Below, piece after piece: positions 9,132-21,269 of a stretch of 49,988 nucleotides of DNA. Every line of letters begins with the position of its first letter. The stretch's first letter is position 1. The notes beneath the pieces were generated by a model that was given only the letters and a program-made list of their open reading frames with translations, was not told the DNA's origin and searched no databases. The position numbers and the translations under genes are program-made. The DNA is taken from positions 1 to 49,988 of the forward strand of contig JAUVAU010000011.1 of the NCBI GenBank assembly GCA_030591565.1, in the 5' to 3' direction. The DNA comes from Deltaproteobacteria bacterium (GTDB lineage: Bacteria > Desulfobacterota > Deferrisomatia > Deferrisomatales > BM512).

Positions 9132-10646
9132 ATGAATTTATTTGCAGCGCTGGATCAGAGCAGTCAGTCCGGTCAGGACTTCAGGGTAGCCGACATGAGC
9201 GCGGCGACGGTGGCCTTTGGCAGAAAAGAGATGGAGCTGGCCGAGCAGGAGATGCCGGGGTTGGTCTCGATCCGTGAGGAGTACGCGGGGGAGAAGCCGT
9301 TGGCCGGAGCCAGGATAATGGGGTCGCTCCACATGACGATCCAGACCGCGGTGCTGATCGAGACTTTGGTGGAACTGGGCGCCCAGGTGCGCTGGGTGAG
9401 CTGCAACATCTTCTCCACCCAGGACCACGCAGCGGCGGCTGTCGCGGCCGGCCCCGGTGGCGCCGCTGACGATATCAAAGGTGTTCCCGTCTACGCATGG
9501 AAGGGCGAGACCCTCACCGAGTACTGGTGGTGCACCCTCCAGGCGCTGGAATGGCCGGGTGAAGGGGGTCCCACCCTTATCCTCGATGATGGCGGCGACG
9601 CCACCCTGGTGGTCCACCTTGGAGCCGAGTATGAGGAGACGGGGGTGATCCCCGACCCGGAAACCGCCGAGAGCGAAGAGTCCAAGGTCGTATTGATGCT
9701 GCTGCACAAGGTCAGGCAGGAAAAAGGCGACAACTTCTGGCGTCCCATGGCCGAGGGGATCCGGGGCGTCTCCGAAGAGACGACCACCGGCGTTCACCGC
9801 CTCTATCAGCGCATGGAAGCCGGTGAGCTGCGCTTCCCCGCAATTAACGTCAACGACTCGGTGACAAAATCCAAGTTTGACAACGTCTACGGGTGTCGCC
9901 ACTCGCTGGTGGACGCGATCATGCGCGCCACCGACGTGATGATCGCCGGAAAGCGAGCGCTCGTCTGCGGCTTCGGCGATGTGGGCAAGGGCAGCACCGA
10001 GTCGCTCCAGGGCCAATGCGCCCGCGTGGCGGTCACTGAGGTCGACCCCATCTGCGCCCTCCAGGCGTGCATGAGGGGGATTGACGTAGTCACCCTGGAA
10101 GAGACCGCTGGCGACTTTGACATCTTCGTCACGACGACAGGCAATAAGGACATCATCATGGCCCGCCACATGGAGCGGATGAAGCACAACGCCATCGTCT
10201 GCAACATCGGCCATTTCGACAATGAGATCGACATGGCAGGGTTGGAGGCGATGCTGGCTGCGGGTGAAGTTGAGAAGATCGAGATCAAACCCCAGGTGCA
10301 CGAGTGGCGCTTTTTGAGTACCACCCACGGCCCCAATGGCGGACCCCACTCCGTAATCCTCCTCGCCGAGGGCAGACTGGTCAACCTTGGCTGCGCCACC
10401 GGCCACCCGAGCTTCGTCATGTCAGCCTCCTTCACAAACCAGGTGATGGCCCAGATAGAGTTGCACCGCAACGCCGAGAGCTACGGCAAGACGGTGGCGG
10501 TATTGCCCAAGCATCTGGACGAAAAAGTAGCAAGGCTGCACTTGGCTAAATTCGGCGTGAAATTGACCGTGCTCAGCCAGGAACAGGCCGATTACATTGG
10601 GGTTGAAGTCGCAGGCCCTTACAAGGCGGAGCCCTACCGCTACTAG
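9132..10646 (+). CDS. ahcY: Adenosylhomocysteinase
   Basis: AhcY hydrolyses S-adenosylhomocysteine, the inhibitory product of all SAM methyltransferases, to homocysteine and adenosine, with bound NAD. The protein is 504 aa, the long bacterial form with an inserted segment. Visible are the substrate region [16 protein letters not shown], the Rossmann NAD motif [10 protein letters not shown] near residue 280, and the C-terminal KAEPYRY needed for cofactor binding in the family. The window also encodes SAM-dependent enzymes (MiaB, an ArsM-like methyltransferase), so turnover is needed. No SAH riboswitch was recognised in the 58-nt upstream gap. A dispersed repeat begins at the stop codon. Confidence 0.96.
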   Translation: MNLFAALDQSSQSGQDFRVADMSAATVAFGRKEMELAEQEMPGLVSIREEYAGEKPLAGARIMGSLHMTIQTAVLIETLVELGAQVRWVSCNIFSTQDHAAAAVAAGPGGAADDIKGVPVYAWKGETLTEYWWCTLQALEWPGEGGPTLILDDGGDATLVVHLGAEYEETGVIPDPETAESEESKVVLMLLHKVRQEKGDNFWRPMAEGIRGVSEETTTGVHRLYQRMEAGELRFPAINVNDSVTKSKFDNVYGCRHSLVDAIMRATDVMIAGKRALVCGFGDVGKGSTESLQGQCARVAVTEVDPICALQACMRGIDVVTLEETAGDFDIFVTTTGNKDIIMARHMERMKHNAIVCNIGHFDNEIDMAGLEAMLAAGEVEKIEIKPQVHEWRFLSTTHGPNGGPHSVILLAEGRLVNLGCATGHPSFVMSASFTNQVMAQIELHRNAESYGKTVAVLPKHLDEKVARLHLAKFGVKLTVLSQEQADYIGVEVAGPYKAEPYRY

Positions 10647-10795
10647 GAGCTTCGTTGAAAAACCCCGGATATCCTCCGATTGACGGTGTCAGGGGCGAAA
10701 AATGATCCTCGAAATACTTATCAGTATGCCTGCGGTCATTTTTAGCCCCTTCCTACTTCTCGAAGGATCTTCGGGGTTTCCAGTTTATCGTCGGC
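10647..10795 (-). repeat. Dispersed palindromic repeat, copy 1
   Basis: This 149-bp block is, as its reverse complement, nearly identical to 43577-43725: by hand alignment about six positions differ, including one indel region. It has imperfect terminal inverted repeats (GGAAACCCCGAAGATCC near one end, GAAAAACCCCGGATATCC near the other) and an inner pair AGGGGC[T/G]AAAAATGA that would form a long hairpin. It contains no credible coding region. The size and structure resemble a MITE or REP-like element. It begins immediately after the ahcY stop, so it would form that gene's 3' UTR. Confidence 0.85.
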
Positions 10796-10864
10796 GAGAG
10801 CGCAGGGGGAAAATGGCAAACTGATTTTTCCCCGCCGTCGGGGGCAAATTCGCCCTCGTTGCCG

Positions 10865-10893
10865 TTGACGCTCCGACCATGCGGTGATATAGT
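10865..10893 (+). promoter_or_regulatory. Promoter of the pyr operon
   Basis: TTGACG (10865-10870), a 17-nt spacer and TATAGT (10888-10893) form a strong sigma-70 promoter. Transcription would start near 10900, leaving a leader of about 125 nt before pyrR that holds a leader ORF and a terminator. Confidence 0.8.
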
Positions 10894-10941
10894 CCGCCCG
10901 GACAACTGGGTAGCACAACAAGTGAAGACTGTGAGGTATAT

Positions 10942-11034
10942 ATGACCGCCGAGAACGCAACCGGGGCGGACAACGACAGAGGCCTTCCGCGCATAGCGCG
11001 AGAAGGTTTTTTTTTGAGGTGTACCCATGGCTGA
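10942..11034 (+). CDS. Putative 30-codon leader peptide of the pyr operon
   Basis: An ORF begins at ATG 10942, with GAGG (10933-10936) 5 nt upstream, and ends at TGA 11032-11034. It reads straight through the terminator hairpin and its T run and overlaps the pyrR start (ATG 11027). The product would begin MTAENATGADNDRG. In E. coli pyrBI a comparable leader ORF couples translation to attenuation according to UTP supply. The same logic is possible here, but a clear U-rich pause tract ahead of the hairpin is missing. A chance ORF is not excluded. Confidence 0.5.
   Translation: MTAENATGADNDRGLPRIAREGFFLRCTHG
10983..11015 (+). terminator. Attenuator-type intrinsic terminator in the pyrR leader
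   Basis: CCTTCCGCGC (10983-10992) pairs with GCGCG-A-GAAGG (10996-11006; one bulged A) around loop ATA, followed by nine T residues (11007-11015). It is a textbook intrinsic terminator placed 11 nt before the pyrR ATG and downstream of the promoter at 10865, so it must be bypassed for operon expression. A smaller hairpin CCGCC/GGCGG (10946-10950 with 10965-10969) lies just upstream. The segment before the terminator, ACAGAGGCC, only loosely resembles a PyrR-binding loop. Confidence 0.85.
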
Positions 11035-11596
11035 TACCCTTCCCAAAATAATCATCGACGCCAAGGCGATGGGGCGGATCGTAGAGCGAATCGCCCATCA
11101 GATTTTCGAGGAAAACGGCGGCAGCGCCGACCTCGCCCTGGTGGGTGTCGTGACCAAGGGGGACCTGCTCGCCGGGAGGCTGCACGATGCCATAAAGCGC
11201 ATCGATGGCGGCGATGTGCCGGTGGGTAGGCTGGACATCACGCTCTATCGCGACGACCTTAGCGGGGCGGGACCAAACCCACTGGTGCGGCGCACCGAGA
11301 TACCCTTCGACATCACGGGGCTCACCGTCATCCTGGTTGACGACGTCTGCTACACGGGACGGACGACCCGCGCGGCGCTGGACGCCCTGATGGATTACGG
11401 CAGGCCAACGGCCATCAGGTTCGCGGTGTTGGTGGACAGGGGCCATCGCGAGCTTCCCATCCGGCCCGACTACGCCGGGCTCGAAGTCGTCACCAGAACA
11501 GAAGAGCGGGTAAAAGTGGAGCTTGCGGAGCTTGGCGGCAAAGACCGTGTGTGGCTTTTGGAATCGGGCTCCGACTGGGTTCCGGGAGAGGAGTGA
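11027..11596 (+). CDS. pyrR: Pyrimidine operon regulator / uracil phosphoribosyltransferase
   Basis: PyrR binds pyr mRNA leaders in response to UMP/UTP and also has uracil phosphoribosyltransferase activity. The 189-aa protein has the PRPP loop [14 protein letters not shown] at residues 101-114 and the [10 protein letters not shown] stretch typical of PyrR. It is the first gene of pyrR-pyrB-pyrC-carA-carB. The leader carries a strong terminator just upstream, consistent with attenuation, although I could not confidently place a PyrR-binding loop. The ribosome-binding GAGGTG (11016-11021) directly follows the terminator T run. Confidence 0.94.
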   Translation: MADTLPKIIIDAKAMGRIVERIAHQIFEENGGSADLALVGVVTKGDLLAGRLHDAIKRIDGGDVPVGRLDITLYRDDLSGAGPNPLVRRTEIPFDITGLTVILVDDVCYTGRTTRAALDALMDYGRPTAIRFAVLVDRGHRELPIRPDYAGLEVVTRTEERVKVELAELGGKDRVWLLESGSDWVPGEE

Positions 11597-11603
11597 GACA
11601 GGG

Positions 11604-12530
11604 ATGGGATTTGTAGCCAAAGATCTTATCGCGATCGAGCCCCTTGAGGCTGCCGACATAATCGCCATCCTCGACACCGCCGAAGGGTTCCTTGACGTTA
11701 GCAGGCGCGATGTCAAGAAGGTCCCCGCGCTTCGGGGCAAGACGGTGGTAAACCTCTTTTTCGAGCCCTCCACCCGCACAAGGGTCTCTTTTGAGATCGC
11801 CGAAAAAAGGCTCAGCGCCGACACGATAAATTTCTCCTCGACCGGCTCCTCCACCTCCAAGGGCGAGACGCTTTTGGACACTGTGAAGAACATCGAGGCG
11901 ATGGCGCCCGATATACTCGTCATCAGGCACCCGGCGGCGGGCGCGGCGCAGTTCGTGGCCGATAGAACTTCGGCGGCGGTTATAAACGCCGGCGATGGTC
12001 GTCACGAGCACCCCACCCAGGCGCTGCTCGACCTTATGACGATACGGCAGAAGAAGGGCGGTTTCGACGGGCTGAAGGTGACGATAGTAGGTGACATCGC
12101 CAACTCCAGGGTGGCCCGTTCCAATATTTTCGGATTAAACAAGCTCGGAGCCAAAGTGACCCTGTGCGGCCCGGGGACGATGTTGCCTAATAAACATGAA
12201 GCCCTGGGGGTGGAGGTCACCTCCAGGCTCGAAGCTGCGCTGGAAGGGGCCGACGTCGTGATGGCCCTGCGCATACAGAAGGAGCGGCAAAGTACGCCGA
12301 CCTTCCCCTCCGACAGGGAGTATGCGAAATACTTTGGACTCAACAGCCAGGTGATCGACCTGTGCGAGCCCGATGTGATTATCATGCATCCGGGGCCGGT
12401 CAACCGCGGGGTGGAGATCTCGTCGAACCTGCTCGACGGCAGCCGCTCGGTTGTTCTTGGTCAGGTGGAGAACGGCGTGGCTGTAAGGATGGCGGTGGTT
12501 TATCTTCTCGCAGGAGGGGTCGCCCAATGA
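11604..12530 (+). CDS. pyrB: Aspartate carbamoyltransferase catalytic subunit
   Basis: PyrB joins carbamoyl phosphate and aspartate to make carbamoyl aspartate. The product of 308 aa has the carbamoyl-phosphate motif STRT at residues 56-59 in [21 protein letters not shown] in the middle, and [11 protein letters not shown] near the C-terminus. The frame extends upstream into pyrR, but ATG 11604 is preferred: GAGAGGAG precedes it and the product then starts normally. No pyrI regulatory chain is present. It begins 7 nt after pyrR and overlaps pyrC by 4 nt. Confidence 0.95.
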   Translation: MGFVAKDLIAIEPLEAADIIAILDTAEGFLDVSRRDVKKVPALRGKTVVNLFFEPSTRTRVSFEIAEKRLSADTINFSSTGSSTSKGETLLDTVKNIEAMAPDILVIRHPAAGAAQFVADRTSAAVINAGDGRHEHPTQALLDLMTIRQKKGGFDGLKVTIVGDIANSRVARSNIFGLNKLGAKVTLCGPGTMLPNKHEALGVEVTSRLEAALEGADVVMALRIQKERQSTPTFPSDREYAKYFGLNSQVIDLCEPDVIIMHPGPVNRGVEISSNLLDGSRSVVLGQVENGVAVRMAVVYLLAGGVAQ

Positions 12531-13846
12531 GGCTGATAGTTAAAGGTGCGCATCTGGTTGACCCCGCCCAGGGGATCGACGGCGTGCGCGACGTTGCAGT
12601 CAACGGCTCAACCGTGATTGAGGTCGCTGAAAATATCGAAACTTCTTCCGGCGACATGGTTCTCGACGCCCGGGGATTGCATCTCTTTCCCGGCTTGATC
12701 GACATCCATGTACATTTCAGGGAGCCGGGTCAGGAATACAAGGAGACGATTGCATCGGGGTCGAGAGCAGCGGCAGCCGGTGGTTTCACCGCCGTGGCCG
12801 TTATGCCGAACACGAACCCGGTGAACGACAACGCCGAAATTACCCGTTTTATCCTGGAGCAGGCGCATGTGGCGGGGATGTGCAGGGTATATCCGGTGGG
12901 CGCTATCTCCAAAGAGCTGAAGGGTGAAGACCTCGCCTCCATCGGCGAGCTGGCGGATGCCGGTTGTATCGCGGTGACCGATGACGGTATGCCGGTCAGT
13001 TCCTCCATGCTTATGCGCAGGGGGATGGAGTACGCCAAGGGCTTCAACCTCACCGTAATAAGCCACTGCGAGGATATGAGCCTGGCCGCAGGCGGCTGCA
13101 TGAACGAGGGCGAAGTCTCGGCGCTGCTTGGGTTGCCCGCCATCCCGGCGGAAGCCGAAGAGGTGATGGTGGCTCGCGACATAATGCTCTCCAGGCTCAC
13201 CGGCGCGCGCCTTCATCTGGCCCACCTCTCGACAATCGGCTCGGTTGAGCTGCTTCGCCTCGCCAAGGGCTACGGGTTGAATGTGACGGGCGAGACTGCG
13301 CCCCACTACTTCACCCTCACCGACGAGAAGGTACGCACCTTCGACGCGGTCTACAAGATGAACCCGCCGCTGAGAAGCGCGCATGATATGGAGGCGGTGA
13401 GGGCGGGCATTCAGGATGGCTCTCTGGACGCGATCGCCACCGACCACGCGCCCCACGCCGGCGATGAGAAGGAGTGCGAGTTCGAGGCCGCCATGAATGG
13501 GGTCATCGGGCTGGAGACCAGTCTGGCGCTCGCGCTCAAATTGCACTTTGACCACGGCGTCGATCTAAACCGCATCGTTGCGGCCCTTACCTGCGGCCCT
13601 GCGGCGGCGCTGGGCATCCCCGGCGGCACCCTTGGCCCCCGCAAGTTGGCTGACATGACGCTGGTGGACATGAACGAAAAGTGGGTTGTTACACCCGAGA
13701 CATTCTACTCCAAAGCCCGCAACTGCCCCTTCGCGGGTATGGAACTCAGGGGCCGGGTGGTACGCACGATAACAGCGGGACGCACCGTCTATAAAGATGG
13801 CTCGATCACCGCAGTAAATATGGGAACAGCGGAGATCCTTCCATGA
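12527..13846 (+). CDS. pyrC: Dihydroorotase (class I)
   Basis: PyrC cyclises carbamoyl aspartate to dihydroorotate. The 439-aa length and [12 protein letters not shown] motif (His61 and His63, zinc ligands) indicate a class I, amidohydrolase-type dihydroorotase; ATDHAPH near residue 305 carries the catalytic Asp. CAGGAGGGG at 12511-12518 precedes the ATG, which overlaps the pyrB stop (ATGA). An upstream in-frame extension inside pyrB is not needed. The stop overlaps carA in the same way, implying translational coupling through the operon. Confidence 0.95.
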   Translation: MRLIVKGAHLVDPAQGIDGVRDVAVNGSTVIEVAENIETSSGDMVLDARGLHLFPGLIDIHVHFREPGQEYKETIASGSRAAAAGGFTAVAVMPNTNPVNDNAEITRFILEQAHVAGMCRVYPVGAISKELKGEDLASIGELADAGCIAVTDDGMPVSSSMLMRRGMEYAKGFNLTVISHCEDMSLAAGGCMNEGEVSALLGLPAIPAEAEEVMVARDIMLSRLTGARLHLAHLSTIGSVELLRLAKGYGLNVTGETAPHYFTLTDEKVRTFDAVYKMNPPLRSAHDMEAVRAGIQDGSLDAIATDHAPHAGDEKECEFEAAMNGVIGLETSLALALKLHFDHGVDLNRIVAALTCGPAAALGIPGGTLGPRKLADMTLVDMNEKWVVTPETFYSKARNCPFAGMELRGRVVRTITAGRTVYKDGSITAVNMGTAEILP

Positions 13847-14982
13847 AAAAAGCAATACTGGCGCTGTCTGACGGCGCCGTTTACCAGGGCTGGTCCTTTG
13901 GAGCCGAGGGCGAGACCGTGGGCGAAGTTGTGTTCAACACCTCGCTCACCGGCTACCAGGAGATTTTGACCGACCCCTCCTATACGGGCCAGATGGTCGC
14001 CATGACCTATACTGAAATAGGCAACTATGGCCTCAATGACGAGGACTACGAGTCCAGCGGTATCCAGGTCGAAGGGTTCATCGTCAAGGAAGCCTGGGAA
14101 AAACCCTCGAACTGGCGCGCCAAAAGGAGTTTGGGCGACGGGCTGAAAGAGGCCGGAGTAGTCGGCATTCAGGGTATCGACACCCGTGCGCTGGTCAAAC
14201 GTATACGCGAACAGGGCGCGATGATGGGCGTCATCTCAACCGTTGAGTCCGACCCGGCAAAGCTGGTGAAAAAAGCCAAAGCTGCTCCTCCCATTGACGG
14301 CGTGGACCTCGTAAAAGAGGTGACGACCAGGGAGAGCTACAAGTGGACCCAGGGAGGCTGGACACTTGAAGAGGGCTACGCCGACCACAGCGAGCGCACC
14401 GGGAAATACAAGGTCGTGGCGCTGGACTATGGGGTGAAATACAACATCCTCAGGATGCTGGTCGCCGCCGACTGCGATGTGACAGTCATGCCCGCCGACT
14501 CAACCGCTGAAGAGATTTTGGCGCTGAACCCCGACGGCATCTTCCTCTCCAACGGGCCCGGCGATCCTGCGGCGGTGACCTACGCCGCCGACACGGTGCG
14601 CGAGCTGCTGGGCAAGAAGCCGATCTTCGGCATCTGCCTCGGCAACCAGATCATCGGGCTGGCGCTGGGGGCAAAGACCACCAAGCTCAAATTCGGCCAC
14701 CACGGCGGAAACCAGCCGGTGAAGGATTTGGCGACCGGCAAGGTTGAGATCACCAGCCAGAACCACAACTTCATAGTCGATCTCGAAAGCCTCAAGGCCA
14801 CCGAACATGGCGACGACATCGAGGTTACCCATATCAACCTGAACGACAACACCGTTGAGGGCATGGCGCACAAGAAGTTGCCGCTCTTCAGCGTCCAGTA
14901 CCACCCCGAGGCGTCGCCCGGACCACACGATGCCGCCTACCTTTTCAAGCGTTTTACCGAGATGATGGAAAAAGCGGGCTGA
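13843..14982 (+). CDS. carA: Carbamoyl-phosphate synthase small subunit
   Basis: CarA is the glutaminase subunit that delivers ammonia to CarB. The N-terminal family domain ([25 protein letters not shown]) is followed by a class I glutaminase domain with nucleophile Cys265 (FGICLGNQ) and His354/Glu356 (QYHPEASPG). Length 379 aa is normal. The start overlaps pyrC by 4 nt; carB follows after 32 nt. Confidence 0.96.
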   Translation: MKKAILALSDGAVYQGWSFGAEGETVGEVVFNTSLTGYQEILTDPSYTGQMVAMTYTEIGNYGLNDEDYESSGIQVEGFIVKEAWEKPSNWRAKRSLGDGLKEAGVVGIQGIDTRALVKRIREQGAMMGVISTVESDPAKLVKKAKAAPPIDGVDLVKEVTTRESYKWTQGGWTLEEGYADHSERTGKYKVVALDYGVKYNILRMLVAADCDVTVMPADSTAEEILALNPDGIFLSNGPGDPAAVTYAADTVRELLGKKPIFGICLGNQIIGLALGAKTTKLKFGHHGGNQPVKDLATGKVEITSQNHNFIVDLESLKATEHGDDIEVTHINLNDNTVEGMAHKKLPLFSVQYHPEASPGPHDAAYLFKRFTEMMEKAG

Positions 14983-15014
14983 ACCATAGCACCTTTATCT
15001 GAAAGCCAGTAACC

Positions 15015-18235
<3,221 letters not shown>

Positions 18236-18239
<4 letters not shown>

Positions 18240-20104
18240 AAAAGGGCATCGCCGCCCTGATGTTTTTCGTCATATTCCTGGCTTTTGCACCAACCACCAG
18301 AGCCGACGCCGAAGGAGACCTTCGCGTCGGCCTTGGTGCTTTTAAGGATGGATTTTTCGAGCTTGCTTCCAAGGAGCTGTGGTCCTTCGTCGAGAGTAGC
18401 GCAGGCGACCCGAGGCTGCTTGATCTCTACTCCATACTTGCCCAGATAGAGACCGAGAGGGAGAACTGGGAGCTGGCTCAGAAGGCCCACGCGGGCGTGG
18501 TGACCCTGGGCGGCGAGCGGGGCAGGAAGTCGCTCTATCGCCTGGGCGAGATCTCAGCACACCTGGGCGACGCGGCTGGGGCCAGGAGCAGGCTTGTCCG
18601 CTACCTGAACACAGGTGACAACCGCTTCAGAGCAGACGCCCATTACCTCCTCGCCACCGTCGAAGAGGGGGCGGGTGATTTCTCCAAGGCGGCCACTGCT
18701 CTGGCTGATTTTCTCAAAGCTGCGACAAGGGATGACACCCGTTACCCCGTCGCGTTGACGAGACGGGTCGAACTCCTTGAAAAGGTTGGCGACGACGCCA
18801 GGACGGTGGCCGAGGCGCGCGCGGCGCTGGGCAATATCGTCCTCACACGCGAGCCGAAACTGGCCGAGCGTGTCGCCGTTGTCGGCATCAGGTCAGCCGC
18901 GAAGGTTTCGGACTTCGAGAGTGAAGGATTGTTCTGGGCGAGTGTGAGCGAATATGCCACGGACCCGGAGCTGAAACACCGCGCCCTGCTTTCACTGAGT
19001 CTCGCTTTGGAGAAGGGTGGAAAGATAGGGGAGGCGGCCAAGGTGCTTGACCGGTTCATCGCTTCGGCACCGCCGCCCCAATTCCGGGCCGAGGGGCTTG
19101 GGGAGGCGGCGCGGCTGGCGCTCAACCGTGGAGAGTCCGCCAAGGCGCTCGACTACGTGGAGAAGGCGCTGGCTTTGGGTGAAACCCGGTATATATCGGA
19201 AAACGCCCGCAACATCTTCTCGATGGCGATGAACGCGGCGCTCCTGCTCAATCGGGAAAACGCGGCGCTGGGGTACGCGATAAAGCTGGAGGAGAGCGGG
19301 GCCACACTCACCCCCGACGAGGAGGGGGCGGTCAACTTCCTCCTGGCGGGCGAGGCCGAGGAGCAGGGGGCTTCAACCCGGGCGCTGACCCGCTACCTCG
19401 CTGTCCCCGCCACAAGCTACTATCACTCCCAGGCGCTCCTCAGGGGGGCGCTGCTCATGGTCGAGCAAGGCCAGCCCGAGAGGGTTCTTGAGCTGCTGGC
19501 CCCGGCGCTGGAGGGGGATGATCCACTTGGTAACATTCGCCTTGTGGCGCTCTCGGCTGCCAATAAAATCGGCGATCTGGTCAAGGCCCACACCATAGTC
19601 GAGTCCCTGCTGGCGGACCTTCCGGAGGGGGTGGAAGAACCGATGCTGCTTGAGCAAAAGGCGGCGCTGCTTGAGGCGAGGGGCAAATACGACGGGGCGA
19701 AAGCTGCGCGGTTGGAGCTATTGGACCGTTTTGCTTCAAGCGAAGAGGGGGGAAGGGCGGCGCTGGAATTGATGGTTACCGCCCATAACGCCACGCGGTA
19801 TGATGAGGTGCTGGCCCTTGAGGAGCGAGCCGTGGAGGCCGACCCCGACAGGGTCGCCTTCATGGCCGGTGAGGCGTTGATGGAGAGAGGCCGAACCGAC
19901 GAGGCGATTGCGCGGTATGAGGCGCTCGCAAAAAAAGGCGGTGACTATGGCGCTATGTCAGCCATACGGGTTGGCGAAGTTGCCCAGGAGGGTGGAGACG
20001 CGGCGCGGGCGGTTGTATTTTATGAACGCGCCCTTGAACTGGGGCTGGATGAAGAGTTGAACCTTATGGTCAAGGGCAGGATTGAAGCCCTCTCAGACGA
20101 GTAA
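18236..20104 (+). CDS. Exported TPR-repeat protein of unknown function
   Basis: A 622-aa protein with a signal peptide (cleavage near residues 23-26, TRADA) followed by Ala/Leu/Glu-rich helical repeats across its length, recognisable as degenerate TPR units with periodic A--L/G-Y/F patterns. It has no catalytic motif that I recognise. It is probably a periplasmic or outer-membrane-associated scaffold. The start is TTG at 18236 with GGAG 8 nt upstream, overlapping the carB stop by 4 nt, so it is translated with the pyrimidine operon although nothing in it suggests a pyrimidine role. Cell-envelope organisation is one possibility. Confidence 0.8.
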
Positions 20105-20133
20105 CAATAGAAACTGATAGTAAAATTACAGGC

Positions 20134-20229
20134 TGTTGACAAAGGTAGACAATAGGAAATTGGCTGGAAAATCGGCTACTAGTAGCTGTTTGCCCATCTA
20201 CTTACTCAGCCTGACTGATTGTTGACAAA
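20134..20229 (+). repeat. Pair of TGTTGACAAA direct repeats
   Basis: The 10-mer TGTTGACAAA occurs at 20134-20143 and 20220-20229 in the 348-bp gap between the TPR gene and pyrK. Each contains a TTGACA -35-like hexamer, but I find no good -10 box at the proper distance. Function unknown. Confidence 0.4.
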
Positions 20230-20248
20230 CACTGAATTTTATTCGAGG

Positions 20249-20317
20249 CAAGTTTTCAGAACCGAAAACTTGGATGCGCATTAGCGCACCTTTAGGCGAG
20301 GCCCCCAAGAGGGGGCC
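20249..20317 (+). other. Cluster of three consecutive hairpins
   Basis: Three perfect stems follow each other: CAAGTTTTC/GAAAACTTG (20249-20257 with 20264-20272), TGCGC/GCGCA (20275-20279 with 20284-20288), and GGCCCCC/GGGGGCC (20300-20306 with 20311-20317). None is followed by a T run, so they do not look like simple terminators. They may be a structured RNA, a transcript end, or the flank of the decayed repeat copy that follows. The rest of this gap (20105-20248) shows no gene. Confidence 0.55.
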
Positions 20318-20330
20318 GAGTCCACAAGGA

Positions 20331-20425
20331 AGGATATAAAAAATGACCGGAGGAATACTCAGCGTATTTCGAGGATCATTTTTTAGCCTGACGAAGTAAA
20401 TCGGAGAAAAGGCAGGGTTTGTCAG
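20331..20425 (+). repeat. Dispersed palindromic repeat, decayed copy 3
   Basis: This stretch aligns in the same orientation as 43577-43725: a shared core AAAAATGACCG-AGG-ATACT followed by GTATTTCGAGGATCATTTTT, then diverging matches (AATCGGAG, GGGTTT). It is truncated and has several substitutions, but the inner hairpin arms survive. It lies directly upstream of pyrK. Confidence 0.65.
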
Positions 20426-20452
20426 CGATCTGAGAATCAGTTAGGAAATAAT

Positions 20453-21241
20453 ATGGCGATAAGACAGGACAACAGCTGCACGATTGAGGCGATAGAGCGG
20501 ATCGGTGAAGACTATTTCAGGATAGCCTTTTCGCCCAGGGTCCCCTTCGGGTCGCGCCCAGGCCAGTTCGTCATGGTCCGTGTAAGTAGCGGGGTCGATC
20601 CCCTCTTGCGTCGCCCTTTTTCCATCCACCGCGTCACCGCTGAGGGAAATTTTGAAATTCTCTTCCGCGTGGTCGGCAGGGGAACCGGGCTGCTCTCGAA
20701 GATGAGCGTAGGGGACGAAGTGGACGTACTCGCCCCCCTCGGCACCGGGTTTGGCGAGGGTGGAGTCAGGCCGCTGATAGTGGGCGGCGGTATCGGCGTA
20801 GCGCCTCTTCTCTACCTGGCCGAGCATTACATCAGTGAGGGAAAGCGGCCAAAGCTGCTGCTTGGGGGCAGAAGCGACCGCGATCTCCTTTGTCATGATG
20901 ACTTCGCCTGCCTTGCGGTCCCGTCGGCCTACTCTACAGAGGATGGCACCCTGGGCGAGACGGGGCTGGTAACCGAGCTTATCAAGCGCGAGCTGGAACC
21001 GCTGGACGCGGCGCAAAGGGATGAGGTGAGCGTACACGCCTGCGGCCCGGTGCCGATGCTGGCGGCTGTGGCGCGCCTCTGCGTCGGTTACGGTGTGTAT
21101 TGCGAGGTCTCACTGGAGTCTCACATGGCCTGCGGGGTTGGGGCGTGCCTTGGCTGCATCGTCAAGTCGATTGATGATAAAAACCTGCGGGTGTGCAAGG
21201 ATGGCCCGGTCTTCGATGCAACCCTGATAGAATGGTTCTAA
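20453..21241 (+). CDS. pyrK: Dihydroorotate dehydrogenase electron-transfer subunit
   Basis: PyrK is the FAD and 2Fe-2S subunit of class 1B dihydroorotate dehydrogenase, passing electrons from PyrD to NAD. The 262-aa protein has a ferredoxin-reductase fold: RRPFSIHRV for FAD, GGGIGVAPLLYL for the nucleotide, and a C-terminal cluster Cys227, Cys232, Cys235, Cys248. pyrD is normally adjacent but is absent here; a dGTPase follows after 28 nt. Related oxidoreductase subunits share this fold, so assignment rests on the length and the Cys pattern. AGGA precedes the ATG. Confidence 0.87.
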   Translation: MAIRQDNSCTIEAIERIGEDYFRIAFSPRVPFGSRPGQFVMVRVSSGVDPLLRRPFSIHRVTAEGNFEILFRVVGRGTGLLSKMSVGDEVDVLAPLGTGFGEGGVRPLIVGGGIGVAPLLYLAEHYISEGKRPKLLLGGRSDRDLLCHDDFACLAVPSAYSTEDGTLGETGLVTELIKRELEPLDAAQRDEVSVHACGPVPMLAAVARLCVGYGVYCEVSLESHMACGVGACLGCIVKSIDDKNLRVCKDGPVFDATLIEWF

Positions 21242-21269
21242 TGAATAAGCAATTTGGAGAAGGTACGAC

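Noticed and set aside
9138-10406. Long minus-strand open frame inside ahcY
   Set aside because: Shadow of ahcY; the plus-strand product carries all family motifs.
10946-10992. PyrR-binding loop in the pyr leader
   Set aside because: ACAGAGGCC resembles the loop only loosely and no full stem-loop with the consensus core was found, so I did not list it as a feature.
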